This document shows, piece after piece, positions 37,301-50,076 of a DNA stretch of 64,000 nucleotides; positions within the stretch are counted from its first letter, which is position 1, and each line of letters begins with the position of its first letter. The stretch is taken from positions 6,882,001-6,946,000 of the forward strand of contig CM082591.2 in assembly GCA_040954595.2 (NCBI GenBank). The letters are read 5' to 3'. Under the pieces are notes generated by a model. That model worked only from the letters and a program-made list of their open reading frames with translations, was not told the DNA's origin and searched no databases. This stretch comes from Balanoglossus misakiensis. Lineage: Eukaryota > Hemichordata. The position numbers and the translations under genes were made by a program.

Positions 37301-40300
37301 TGGAAGCATCCATGGATATTTTAGAACAAAACGTCGATCTACAGAGTCTACCGGAAAACTTTCTTTTTCGCTCAGGCCTATGTGTTCTACGCATCACAAC
37401 GCAATATGCAAATGACGAGACGGTGTTTGGAAGCATCCATGGATATTTTAGAACAAAACGTCGATCTACAGAGTCTACGGGAAAACTTTCTTTTTCGCTC
37501 AGGCCTATGTGTTCTACAACGGAATATGCGAATGACGAGACGGTGTTTGGAAGCATCCGTGGATATTTTAGAACAAAACGTCGATCTACAGAGTCTACCG
37601 GAAAACTTTCTTTTGCGCTCAGGCCTATGTGTTCTACGCATCACAACGGAATATGCAAATGACGAGACGGTGTTTGGAAGCATCCATGGATATTTTAGAA
37701 CAAAACGTCGATCTACAGAGTCTACCGGAAAACTTTCTTTTGCGCTCAGGCCTATGTGTTCTACGCATCACAACGGAATATGCAAATGACGAGACGGTGT
37801 TTGGAAGCATCCATGGATATTTTAGAACAAAACGTCGATCTACAGAGTCTACCGGAAAACTTTCTTTTTCGCTCAGGCCTATGTGTTCTACGCATCACAA
37901 CGGAATATGCAAATGACGAGACAGTGTTTGGAAGCATCCGTGGATATTTTGGAACAAAACGTCGATCTACAGAGTCTACCGGAAAACTTTCTCTTTCGCT
38001 CAGGCCTACGTGTTCTACGCATCACAACGCAATATGCAAATGACGAGACGGTGTTTGGAAGCATCCATGGATATTTTAGAACAAAACGTCGATCTACAGA
38101 GTCTACCGGAAAACTTTCTTTTGCGCTCAGGCCTACGTGTTCTACGCATCACAACGGAATATGCAAATGACGAGACGGTGTTTGGAAGCATCCGTGGATA
38201 TTTTAGAACAAAACGTCGATCTACAGAGTCTACCGGAAAACTTTCTTTTGCGCTCAGGCCTACGTGTTCTACGCATCACAACGGAATATGCAAATGACGA
38301 GACGGTGTTTGGAAGCATCCGTGGATATTTTAGAACAAAACGTCGATCTACAGAGTCTACCGGAAAACTTTCTTTTGCGCTCAGGCCTACGTGTTCTACG
38401 CATCACAACGGAATATGCAAATGACGAGACGGTGTTTGGAAGCATCCGTGGATATTTTAGAACAAAACGTCGATCTACAGAGTCTACCGGAAAACTTTCT
38501 CTTTCGCTCAGGCCTATGTGTTCTACGCATCACAACGGAATATGCAAATGACGAGACGGTGTTTGGAAGCATCCATGGATATTTTAGAACAAAACGTCGA
38601 TCTACAGAGTCTACCGGAAAACTTTCTTTATCGCTCAGGCCTATGTGTTCTACGCATCACAACGGAATATGCAAATGACGAGACGGTGTTTGGAAGCATC
38701 CATGGATATTTTAGAACAAAACGTCGATCTACAGAGTCTACCGGAAAACTTTCTTTTGCGCTCAGGCCTACGTGTTCTACGCATCACAACGGAATATGCA
38801 AATGACGAGACGGTGTTTGGAAGCATCCATGGATATTTTAGAACAAAACGTCGATCTACAGAGTCTACCGGAAAACTTTCTTTATCGCTCAGGCCTATGT
38901 GTTCTACGCATCACAACGGAATATGCAAATGACGAGACGGTGTTTGGAAGCATCCATGGATATTTTAGAACAAAACGTCGATCTACAGAGTCTACCGGAA
39001 AACTTTCTCTTTCGCTCAGGCCTACGTGTTCTACGCATCACAACGGAATATGCAAATGACGAGACGGTGTTTGGAAGCATCCATGGATATTTTAGAACAA
39101 AACGTCGATCTACAGAGTCTACCGGAAAACTTTCTCTTTCGCTCAGGCCTACGTGTTCTACGCATCACAACGGAATATGCAAATGACGAGACGGTGTTTG
39201 GAAGTATCCATGGATATTTTAGAACAAAACGTCGATCTACAGAGTCTACCGGAAAACTTTCTCTTTCGCTCAGGCCTACGTGTTCTACGCATCACAACGG
39301 AATATGCAAATGACGAGACGGTGTTTGGAAGCATCCATGGATATTTTAGAACAAAACGTCGATCTACAGAGTCTACCGGAAAACTTTCTCTTTCGCTCAG
39401 GCCTACGTGTTCTACGCATCACAACGGAATATGCAAATGACGAGACGGTGTTTGGAAGCATCCATGGATATTTTAGAACAAAACGTCGATCTACAGAGTC
39501 TACCGGAAAACTTTCTCTTTCGCTCAGGCCTACGTGTTCTACGCATCACAACGGAATATGCAAATGACGAGACGGTGTTTGGAAGTATCCATGGATATTT
39601 TAGAACAAAACGTCGATCTACAGAGTCTACCGGAAAACTTTCTCTTTCGCTCAGGCCTACGTGTTCTACGCATCACAACGGAATATGCAAATGACGAGAC
39701 GGTGTTTGGAAGCATCCATGGATATTTTAGAACAAAACGTCGATCTACAGAGTCTACCGGAAAACTTTCTCTTTCGCTCAGGCCTACGTGTTCTACGCAT
39801 CACAACGGAATATGCAAATGACGAGACGGTGTTTGGAAGCATCCATGGATATTTTAGAACAAAACGTCGATCTACAGAGTCTACCGGAAAACTTTCTCTT
39901 TCGCTCAGGCCTACGTGTTCTACGCATCACAACGGAATATGCAAATGACGAGACGGTGTTTGGAAGCATCCATGGATATTTTAGAACAAAACGTCGATCT
40001 ACAGAGTCTACCGGAAAACTTTCTCTTTCGCTCAGGCCTACGTGTTCTACGCATCACAACGGAATATGCAAATGACGAGACGGTGTTTGGAAGCATCCAT
40101 GGATATTTTAGAACAAAACGTCGATCTACAGAGTCTACCGGAAAACTTTCTCTTTCGCTCAGGCCTACGTGTTCTACGCATCACAACGGAATATGCAAAT
40201 GACGAGACGGTGTTTGGAAGTATCCATGGATATTTTAGAACAAAACGTCGATCTACAGAGTCTACCGGAAAACTTTCTCTTTCGCTCAGGCCTCTGTGTT

Positions 40301-43300
40301 CTACGCATCACAACGGAATATGCAAATGACGAGACGGTGTTTGGAAGTATCCATGGATATTTTAGAACAAAACGTCGATCTACAGAGTCTACCGGAAAAC
40401 TTTCTCTTTCGCTCAGGCCTACGTGTTCTACGCATCACAACGGAATATGCAAATGACGAGACGGTGTTTGGAAGCATCCATGGATATTTTAGAACAAAAC
40501 GTCGATCTACAGAGTCTACCGGAAAACTTTCTCTTTCGCTCAGGCCTACGTGTTCTACGCATCACAACGGAATATGCAAATGACGAGACGGTGTTTGGAA
40601 GCATCCATGGATATTTTAGAACAAAACGTCGATCTACAGAGTCTACCGGAAAACTTTCTCTTTCGCTCAGGCCTACGTGTTCTACGCATCACAACGGAAT
40701 ATGCAAATGACGAGACGGTGTTTGGAAGTATCCATGGATATTTTAGAACAAAACGTCGATCTACAGAGTCTACCGGAAAACTTTCTCTTTCGCTCAGGCC
40801 TACGTGTTCTACGCATCACAACGGAATATGCAAATGACGAGACAGTGTTTGGAAGCATCCGTGGATATTTTAGAACAAAACGTCGATCTACAGAGTCTAC
40901 CGGAAAACTTTCTTTTGCGCTCAGGCCTACGTGTTCTACGCATCACAACGGAATATGCAAATGACGAGACGGTGTTTGGAAGTATCCATGGATATTTTAG
41001 AACAAAACGTCGATCTACAGAGTCTACCGGAAAACTTTCTCTTTCGCTCAGGCCTACGTGTTCTACGCATCACAACGGAATATGCAAATGACGAGACAGT
41101 GTTTGGAAGCATCCGTGGATATTTTGGAACAAAACGTCGATCTACAGAGTCTACCGGAAAACTTTCTCTTTCGCTCAGGCCTACGTGTTCTACGCATCAC
41201 AACGGAATATGCAAATGACGAGACGGTGTTTGGAAGTATCCATGGATATTTTAGAACAAAACGTCGATCTACAGAGTCTACCGGAAAACTTTCTCTTTCG
41301 CTCAGGCCTACGTGTTCTACGCATCACAACGGAATATGCAAATGACGAGACGGTGTTTGGAAGTATCCATGGATATTTTAGAACAAAACGTCGATCTACA
41401 GAGTCTACCGGAAAACTTTCTCTTTCGCTCAGGCCTACGTGTTCTACGCATCACAACGGAATATGCAAATGACGAGACAGTGTTTGGAAGCATCCGTGGA
41501 TATTTTGGAACAAAACGTCGATCTACAGAGTCTACCGGAAAACTTTCTCTTTCGCTCAGGCCTACGTGTTCTACGCATCACAACGCAATATGCAAATGAC
41601 GAGACGGTGTTTGGAAGCATCCATGGATATTTTAGAACAAAACGTCGATCTACAGAGTCTACCGGAAAACTTTCTTTTGCGCTCAGGCCTACGTGTTCTA
41701 CGCATCACAACGGAATATGCAAATGACGAGACGGTGTTTGGAAGCATCCATGGATATTTTAGAACAAAACGTCGATCTACAGAGTCTACCGGAAAACTTT
41801 CTTTATCGCTCAGGCCTATGTGTTCTACGCATCACAACGGAATATGCAAATGACGAGACGGTGTTTGGAAGCATCCATGGATATTTTAGAACAAAACGTC
41901 GATCTACAGAGTCTACCGGAAAACTTTCTTTTGCGCTCAGGCCTACGTGTTCTACGCATCACAACGGAATATGCAAATGACGAGACGGTGTTTGGAAGCA
42001 TCCATGGATATTTTAGAACAAAACGTCGATCTACAGAGTCTACCGGAAAACTTTCTTTATCGCTCAGGCCTATGTGTTCTACGCATCACAACGGAATATG
42101 CAAATGACGAGACGGTGTTTGGAAGCATCCATGGATATTTTAGAACAAAACGTCGATCTACAGAGTCTACCGGAAAACTTTCTCTTTCGCTCAGGCCTAC
42201 GTGTTCTACGCATCACAACGCAATATGCAAATGACGAGACGGTGTTTGGAAGCATCCATGGATATTTTAGAACAAAACGTCGATCTACAGAGTCTACCGG
42301 AAAACTTTCTTTTGCGCTCAGGCCTACGTGTTCTACGCATCACAACGGAATATGCAAATGACGAGACGGTGTTTGGAAGCATCCATGGATATTTTAGAAC
42401 AAAACGTCGATCTACAGAGTCTACCGGAAAACTTTCTTTTGCGCTCAGGCCTACGTGTTCTACGCATCACAACGGAATATGCAAATGACGAGACGGTGTT
42501 TGGAAGCATCCGTGGATATTTTAGAACAAAACGTCGATCTACAGAGTCTACCGGAAAACTTTCTCTTTCGCTCAGGCTTATGTGTTCTACGCATCACAAC
42601 GCAATATGCAAATGACGAGACGGTGTTTGGAAGCATCCATGGATATTTTAGAACAAAACGTCGATCTACAGAGTCTACCGGAAAACTTTCTTTTTCGCTC
42701 AGGCCTATGTGTTCTACGCATCACAACGGAATATGCAAATGACGAGACGGTGTTTGGAAGCATCCATGGATATTTTAGAACAAAACGTCGATCTACAGAG
42801 TCTACGGGAAAACTTTCTCTTTCGCTCAGGCCTACGTGTTCTACGCATCACAACGGAATATGCAAATGACGAGACGGTGTTTGGAAGCATCCATGGATAT
42901 TTTAGAACAAAACGTCGATCTACAGAGTCTACGGGAAAACTTTCTCTTTCGCTCAGGCCTATGTGTTCTACGCATCACAACGGAATATGCAAATGACGAG
43001 ACGGTGTTTGGAAGCATCCATGGATATTTTAGAACAAAACGTCGATCTACAGAGTCTACCGGAAAACTTTCTTTTTCGCTCAGGCCTACGTGTTCTACGC
43101 ATCACAACGGAATATGCAAATGACGAGACGGTGTTTGGAAGCATCCATGGATATTTTAGAACAAAACGTCGATCTACAGAGTCTACCGGAAAACTTTATT
43201 TTGCGCTCAGGCCTATGTGTTCTACGCATCAAAACGGAATATGCAAATGACGAGACAGTGTTTGGAAGCATCCATGGATATTTTAGAACAAAACGTCGAT

Positions 43301-43350
43301 CAACAGAGTCTACCGTAAAATGTTCTTATGCGCTCAGGCCTATGTGTTAC
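31336..43350 (+). repeat. 127-bp satellite, long array (about 95 units)
   Basis: Head-to-tail units of 127 bp; at least nine are 120 bp, lacking cgcatca after gtgttcta (for example near 34779, 35789, 35908, 36153, 36405, 36525, 36767, 37143 and 37518). Landmarks per unit are ATGGATATTTTAGAACAAAA, GTCGATCTACAGAGTCTACC, TTTCGCTCAGGCC and ATATGCAAATGACGAGACGG. Central units are almost identical; edge units (31340, 43200-43345) diverge, as expected from unequal exchange. 127 is not a multiple of 3, so repeated 95-aa frames on the plus strand and others on the minus strand are artefacts. Confidence 0.98.
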
Positions 43351-44611
43351 CATAGCAAATTGGGATCTAGCCAATCGCAGATTATCAGTAGGTGGCACAC
43401 GTGAAAAAAAGAGCGCCACCATATGGTCTTTAGAACACTCAGATACGCCATTTCAGCCATGTATATGGGCGTACGTAAATTAGAGTTGGCCGTATACCTT
43501 TAACGTGCACTGCGGAGGCCGCAAATCACAAGGGCGTGTCGGTGTGGTCGTCGGTGCTGGAATTGATACCTGTATAAGACGTGCAGACTATTTAACCGGC
43601 TTCCTTCCGATTTAAGCCACAGGTGTGAATGTCTTGGTCAGTTTGTGCTGAGTTTTTCTTTTCGTAAAAGCTAGTGACGTTGCCCCTTCAAATTACAAAA
43701 AATCTTGCGTCATTGGAAATTTAATTTTAAAAAGTTCAACGAACTAGAAAAATAAATGAACCAACCATGGTAACTGTGGAACGAGGAAATAACTGATAGC
43801 TGATAAAAGTCGAATCCAGGCACGTGAAACTGGGGATTTCCATTTGGCGTTTTGTCAAGGTTCTAATTATTGTCAATGTTTTTTTCTCATCATTATTTTG
43901 TTTACACTGTTAAAGATTAAAAACTTGCTCTTTTATGTTGAAGGTTATTACAATACGTTTTCGCAAAATACGGGTATTTATTATTTTACTCGTTTTCTTC
44001 GCAAAGTATTAATTGAAAAATAGAATTGAAATCTTAAAGTCAATTGTCATTAAGATGGGTTTGTGAACACAATTTTACACATTTTAGGGCCAATGGTGAA
44101 GTAATCCACCTACATAAACAGGTATAGAGTGCTTTTCGATGTGTGAATGCTTTTCTCGGACGCACCACCTGACCAAAATTGCCATTAGTTAAAATTTCAC
44201 CTGTATTTAATACCTAGTAGATAGTGAAATATATTCACTTTGGAACAGTATTTTTGAAACAGTGCGACGTTTCGATCCGACTACAACGGAGCTTGACGCA
44301 ATGGTGTTAATTATTCAGCGTTGATGTCTCAGCAACAGGCGGAATAATATATCCGTAAATAGATATATATACTAAAATATATGCCTCAAATGAATATATT
44401 GCTCCAGGTCCATATGTACATTTTTAGCTGCCAATGTTTGAATTATCTTTATGTTTTTACTTTCAAACTCAGAATGGCCCATTCGAATAAACTTACTGAT
44501 GGCACCCTTCCATTTTATTTAGCTTCCTAACAAAGCCTGCAAGAAAGAGCTTGTTGGATCAAGGTACTGGAGCTTGAAAGTCTATGAGTGATTTCTTTGA
44601 TTCAATTTTAG

Positions 44612-44707
44612 ATTCCACCAACCATTGAACAACCAGAGGCTTATGATGAAGTGAGAGAGGTTCTGGAAAGTATTGGACTTACAAAAGTCAGTCGGCCAAC
44701 TCTTTAG
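44612..44707 (+). pseudogene. Terminal-exon-like remnant in the copy B insert
   Basis: An acceptor-like ttcaattttag is followed by 31 codons (IPPTIEQPEAYDEVREVLES...) and TAG. It lies in the 1.37-kb block absent from copy A. No family is recognised. It could be a captured exon carried by a mobile element, or chance. Confidence 0.3.
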
Positions 44708-44822
44708 AACATTGTGTCATGAGAGATCACAAAAAGTACATGGTGTGTAATTGCTGTGTCCAAGATCTATAGAAGATGGATAGCATCGTGAATACACTGT
44801 CAAGAATGCCTGATACGTGGAT

Positions 44823-45020
44823 ATTATACACATGATGACTGACAATGAGGGTAACAGTGTATTTTGATGACCGAGGGTGCTGCTAGTCACAACTAAAACA
44901 GTCTTGTTTTCCCGAGGGCATAGCCCGAGGGAAAACAGACTGTTTTGGTGTGACTGGCAGTCCCGAGGTCATTAACAATACACTGTTGCCCGAATATGTC
45001 AGTCATCATGTGTTTTATAA
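44823..45020. repeat. Foldback repeat 1 in the copy B insert
   Basis: Imperfect inverted repeat with arms of about 90 bp. Outer ends are acacatgatgactgac / gtcagtcatcatgtgt and the inner part is ttttcccgagggca / agcccgagggaaaa. No coding content. Confidence 0.7.
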
Positions 45021-45421
45021 CACACCAAACCGATCGAACTGATGCCCTGGGCAACAGTTCGAATTATAATATGCTTGGTGTGAATCTAGCTCGCTGATTG
45101 GCTGGAGCCGGGGTTTATATTCTCGACAAGAAGACCTAGTACCTGGACCCTGAACAGTGAATAGTTTTTAAAAAAGTAACCGAAATAGAACACGTAGAAG
45201 GGAACACGCCTGAATAGAACGCACTTTATGAATTCTATTGGCGGTGGCATAAAATCGCGTGACTTTAGACATTCTAGAACACGTTTGCACGAGCTCAGCT
45301 TGCGTGTTCTGGAACAGTGCGCGACGAGGCCCTTGAACTAGCACGATTTATTCTCAACCAAACAACCGATTTGAAAAAATGAAATAGCTTATCTTTATCA
45401 AGCAAAATCATATTATAATGA

Positions 45422-45602
45422 GGTTATAAACAGTGCGCTCGGGTATTTGGTACGGATATAAGACCTCTCAGGTGAAAATTAGCATATTTGGGTGAAATAA
45501 TCACCTCGCTTCGCTCGGTGATTATTTCCCGCCAAATATGCTAATTTTTACCTGAGAGGTCTTATATCCGCAACCAAATACCCTCGCTAGCCGTTTATAA
45601 CC
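45422..45602. repeat. Foldback repeat 2 in the copy B insert
   Basis: Inverted repeat with arms of about 85 bp. Outer ends are ggttataaac / gtttataacc, the mid part is gatataagacctctcaggt / acctgagaggtcttatatc, and the centre is acctcgcttcgctcggt. A further pair, ataacacacca at 45018 and tggtgtgttat at 45663, encloses it. Confidence 0.7.
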
Positions 45603-48105
45603 TCTAAATGACTAAGGTCACGTGACGCCGTATTGACGAATCACGATCGAGGGTTCGCTGCATGGTGTGTTATAATCTGATCTGAACAAGATGGATGGAA
45701 AATCATCCTCAATGCACATCATGACTACGGGTGAAAATCTGTAGTCATCTCTCGTCATCTTATTCGTCATTTTGATTTTGCGCACACACAAATGCTGCCG
45801 TGTTCTGGCAGTTTTTAAGTACATGTACAAACATACCCGGAAAAACTGTGACTGGATGCTGAAATATTGCTTGCCCGTCACCTGGAAATGACAATGCTGT
45901 GGGTCACATGGCCAGATCATGTGATTGATATTAAAGAATTTCAATAATGGCAGGCTTTTTTACCTGACAGCTGGGTGTTTCATTAACTTCTGGCTATTTT
46001 CAGCATCACTGATGCTCTTGCAAAAAATCATGGAAAGATGGGTAACTGTGCCAATAATGATGCTTATATTGTGTAATAGACAAAAATAAATGCTGCATTT
46101 CTATGTAGATTAGTAGTTGTAGCATGTATTGATGCAATATTTTTCTGAAATAGAGTCCTGCATACTAAATACGAGTACAGAACTAGGTAAAAATAGTTTG
46201 TCAAATTATTGTATCATGTTTTCTTTCTAAATTTTTCAAAACATATAAAGATGTGATCGTAGAATAATTGTGTTCTTGCATTTGGCTGCTTTCATACTAA
46301 AGTAGCTTTGCATATTCTCTGTGTGGTCAGACTATCGGCAATTCTCCCTACCTTAAATAGGTTTTAAGCTACCTAAGTGAGTGATGAAAATCTCATATGG
46401 TCGACACAATTTCAAGATGGCCGATTTTTGCCATGTTTAAGAAAGGGGAGTTCATAAGCTAAAGGGATACTGAGTCATTCTGAAACTTTATAACAGAAAA
46501 AATAACAACATTTGAAAAAGGTTTAATGAGTTTAACGTGCTAACTACAAAGAAAGACACGTTCGACCAAAATAAAGTAAACATATCATTTCTTCTATCTC
46601 TTACTACAGTGGGTTGTCGACTTTTTACCCAGAATGCAATTATTATAATGTGATTTGACCCCCTAGCACAGAATTCTTGGTATTTGATGAACAGTGTCAA
46701 AACTCTGAGGTAAAGAGTGGTCATTGTCTCATAGAGGTCATTGGTTACATGTATTTCAAAATATGGTCACATTTCATATTGCATCTTATTCTGACAGGTT
46801 GTCATGGATATTGATGAGTGATTTACACAAACTAAATTGCCACTGTCACTGGTTTGGCACATGCACATAAGACCATCGTCGCCCTTTAAAGAACATATTT
46901 TTTTACTTTCACAAAGACAATTGTCACCAATTATAAAGTTCAACAAGACTATTGCACATCAGCCATTTCAACTTCATTCATTAAGTCTTCTAGAATGTAG
47001 CAATTTTAGCTATATTTTTATAAACAATTAAATATTCAAGAGAAGCAGACATCATATTAAAAGTTTTAAAGATAAAATTAAGATTACAATTGAAGTTTCA
47101 GGCTCAATTACATGCTGAACCTGTGGTATATTCTTGAAGAAAAATAATTTTTGAAAATTACAAATCATGTGAAAAATATCAGTTGATGTCAAATACAATT
47201 CAGGGTTCTCCCCAGGTTGACTTGAGTGCTGGCTACTCATTAATATTCATGCTCATTAATATGTATACTCGTTAGTATTCATGTCTGTTGCAAGTCATAC
47301 CCATTCTTCAACATATCAAAATGAAACAATAGACTAGATTGAGTACACAATAAAGCCGACCACCGAACAGTATGGGGAGAACCCTGACAATAAGATATAA
47401 CAATGTTGAGATTGACATCATTTGTGAAATCTATGTTTAAAAACTGCTGAATGCTCTGAATAAACTGTAACCTTCGCAACCAATTTTCAAAATAATCATC
47501 GTCTTCCAAATCTGTTCTCAAATTTTTCATGGATCTTTTATAAGACGAGAGGCTGAAATTATCCTTAGTGGTTGGTGGGATGATGTGCAGTTGATAGATT
47601 TACTTTTACATAGTGTGCATATGGTCATGATTGTACATCCATAGCAGATGTCGGGGTTTGTAATGCTGGGATATTTTGAAAATCTGCTCAAAGCTGAAGT
47701 TAGTATTGTAGGTTGAGCTTCATTTTGATCTGCGTACGCCTTTTCCCCTAAAGAGGGCGCCCTTCCAAAACATGGCATCATCTCCAAGCAGACAACACAA
47801 AAACGAGTCCAGCATGCTGGAACTAAAATCGATAATTAGGATATGCACATATGACTTAGGATTATGAAAATGGTTAACAATCATGTTTATTAAAGTCTGC
47901 ATGGCATCAGCATGGCATAAATTGTTTAGATAGATTTATTATTGATTGTGATAAAATGTGAGCTTTTTGAAAAATATTGCTTTAAGAAAACGTAGTGGTG
48001 GTGGTGTTTAACGTTTGGGGGCGCAATTTTGGAGTTGGTCACAGACAGCTGCTTTCATATTGGACCGTACATGTATGGTCGGTCGTCAATAGAATCTCAA
48101 CCTTA

Positions 48106-48236
48106 GGCCCAATCTGATTAAAATCAGATGTAGGGAACGGCGACGTGTTTTTTTTTATGCTGTCGCCTAGTGTGAGGCGACAGCAAAAAAAAAAACCACG
48201 TCGCCGTTCCCTACATCTGATTTTAATCAGATTGCC
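48106..48236. mobile_element. Hairpin MITE flanked by TTA (copy B)
   Basis: Counterpart of 12379-12507, with TTA at 48103-48105 and 48237-48239. The palindromic arms are conserved and differ mainly in the A/T runs next to the loop. Confidence 0.75.
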
Positions 48237-48239
48237 TTA

Positions 48240-48645
48240 GGCCAGGAAGAAAAAATAAGTTGTTCATCGGAATCGCCGCTTCTACTTTGGCTGATTTTGA
48301 ATTTTTTTGGGGGGATCTCGGCAAATTCTACTTCCGCGTTACAAAATTCTTAGTACTGCAGCTGGTGGCAAGAATATGTTGTGCAAACACCAACTGTAAA
48401 TGTAATTGCCTATGTTATTGTTGGGAAATATAGTATTGAATTCAGTTACAAGTACATGTATCAGTGTTTTTGTCTGAAATATTTCTGGTAAAAAGGGAAA
48501 CAATAATCTCGCCTTGTCTGCATCTGTGCAAATATGCCGGAGAACCGCATTTACCTTCAGCCTATAAAAAAAAAAAAAATTCGCTCGCCGTTCCTGGAAC
48601 TACGCCCAAAAAATCCGATGAACAAGATTTTTTTTCTCTCTGGCC
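48240..48645. mobile_element. Intact TTA-flanked MITE (copy B)
   Basis: 406 bp with inverted ends: left GGCCAGGAAGAAAAAATAAG..GTTCATCGGA, right complementary TCCGATGAAC...TCTCTCTGGCC. It is flanked by TTA at 48237-48239 and 48646-48648. The empty site is seen at 27018. The 3-bp TTA duplication suggests PIF/Harbinger. No transposase. The copy A version has lost its right end. Confidence 0.75.
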
Positions 48646-50076
48646 TTATCTGATATTTCAATTTATTTGCTGTAAATTTATTCATGCTATTCATATGATG
48701 TATATCTATGACATCGACATTGTACATGTATATCAGAATTCGGTTACATAAGCATTTTGAACAAGAATGTTATACAAGATACACTCTATAGATATAAGAA
48801 ATGGACGTGTATCGATCTGTCAGCAGCATAGAAAACAAAGTATATAATGTTTTTCATTTTGATTTTAAGATAAGTTTTCAGTGACACGTGTTCGTGTTAT
48901 ATACTGACAATATAATTGGGAGGAATGGCTATGCCGTCAACACAAGAGAGCACCACTGCAAAGTTTAGATTGCACAGCACACAGTGTACACATCGCCATT
49001 ACGAACTTCACTTGCTTGTCTGAAATTGCTGTGGGTAATGAATCAGTCGACCTTGTTGTCACTACTTTCAGCCATGATGTTTGTCCGTCAAAGACTGAGT
49101 TTCGAATGATTGAAGTGGCCCCTCACTGACCATCTGGCAAATGAACTGGCTGACAAGTTCATACTCGTACTGCAGATGCCAAACCGCGATGGTCGCTCGA
49201 AAATGCTTAACTACTTTCAGTCTCTCGAACCCGAATCCGAAACCGAATCCGAAACTGAATCCGAATCCGAAATTGACACTAACTTCAGCATCGTCTCCCC
49301 CCTCGTTCATTTGAACTGTGCGCCCTCAACACAGTTCAAAACAAATGGCGGTAAAACTAAAAGATTACCGGTCGCGCATCCTTTCTTCATATATATTTGA
49401 AATAACAATTATTTTGGACTATCGAATGGAAATATTTACAGATCACAATACAATATATATCTCTGGCGATTTACAGGTAAGTTTTTAGAATTATTTTGCA
49501 CACATAAATTGATGAAACGCCTTCATCCTTTCAGATGCAATGGAGATCTGATGGGAAGTGGACTGTGTACATCATAACTTTCAGACCCCTCCATGTCAAA
49601 ATTCATGAAAAAAACAAGTAAAAATATTCCAAAACGACTCAGGTTTGGATTATTTATACTCGTTACGTGAAGCGACTGTAGACTAAATATTTTTTTTCCA
49701 AAATAAGCTTTGTAAATGTGGAAAAAAGAACCCAATTTTTGATTGTTTACATGCCAAGTTGACGAAATGCATTCAGTTTCAAACAGTCTTGTCTCAAAAT
49801 CCCTCAAAATAAACTGCAAAAATTACTCAAAACACCCTCAGTATTTTTTGCCTACACTCAGTACATGTAGCGACTGCACCTACAATTAATTTCTGTTCTG
49901 AATTTTACTTCAAAATGTGGAAAATAACTCCAAAAATTGTGAAAGTGACATTGGTTCAGTTTGAACTTTGTTGCCATGGCATGCGATCAATCGTAAATTT
50001 ATCGACGCTGCCTCTAAATTTTCTCTCAAATTTCACATTTTTTGATGTCGTGTGGACATGCATTCCATGGTGATAT

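Larger units (their letters stand above)
43351..50076. other. Copy B non-coding stretch downstream of the NHL gene
   Basis: No gene supported beyond the exon-like remnant at 44612-44707. It holds a B-specific insert (44420-45787), the TTA MITE pair (48106-48236, 48240-48645) and the hexamer repeat near 49226-49275. Confidence 0.5.

Noticed and set aside
31336-43350. CRISPR array
   Set aside because: Repeats are directly adjacent 127-bp units with no unique spacers, and the context is eukaryotic; this is a satellite.
31336-43350. CENP-B box in the satellite
   Set aside because: The closest stretch, TTCGCTCAGGCC, lacks the required core A and CGGG.
31342-43404. Family of about 90 overlapping 95-215 aa proteins
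   Set aside because: The 127-bp period is one more than a multiple of 3, so the same unit is read in three frames until a fixed TGA. Open frames on both strands have no splice or start logic.
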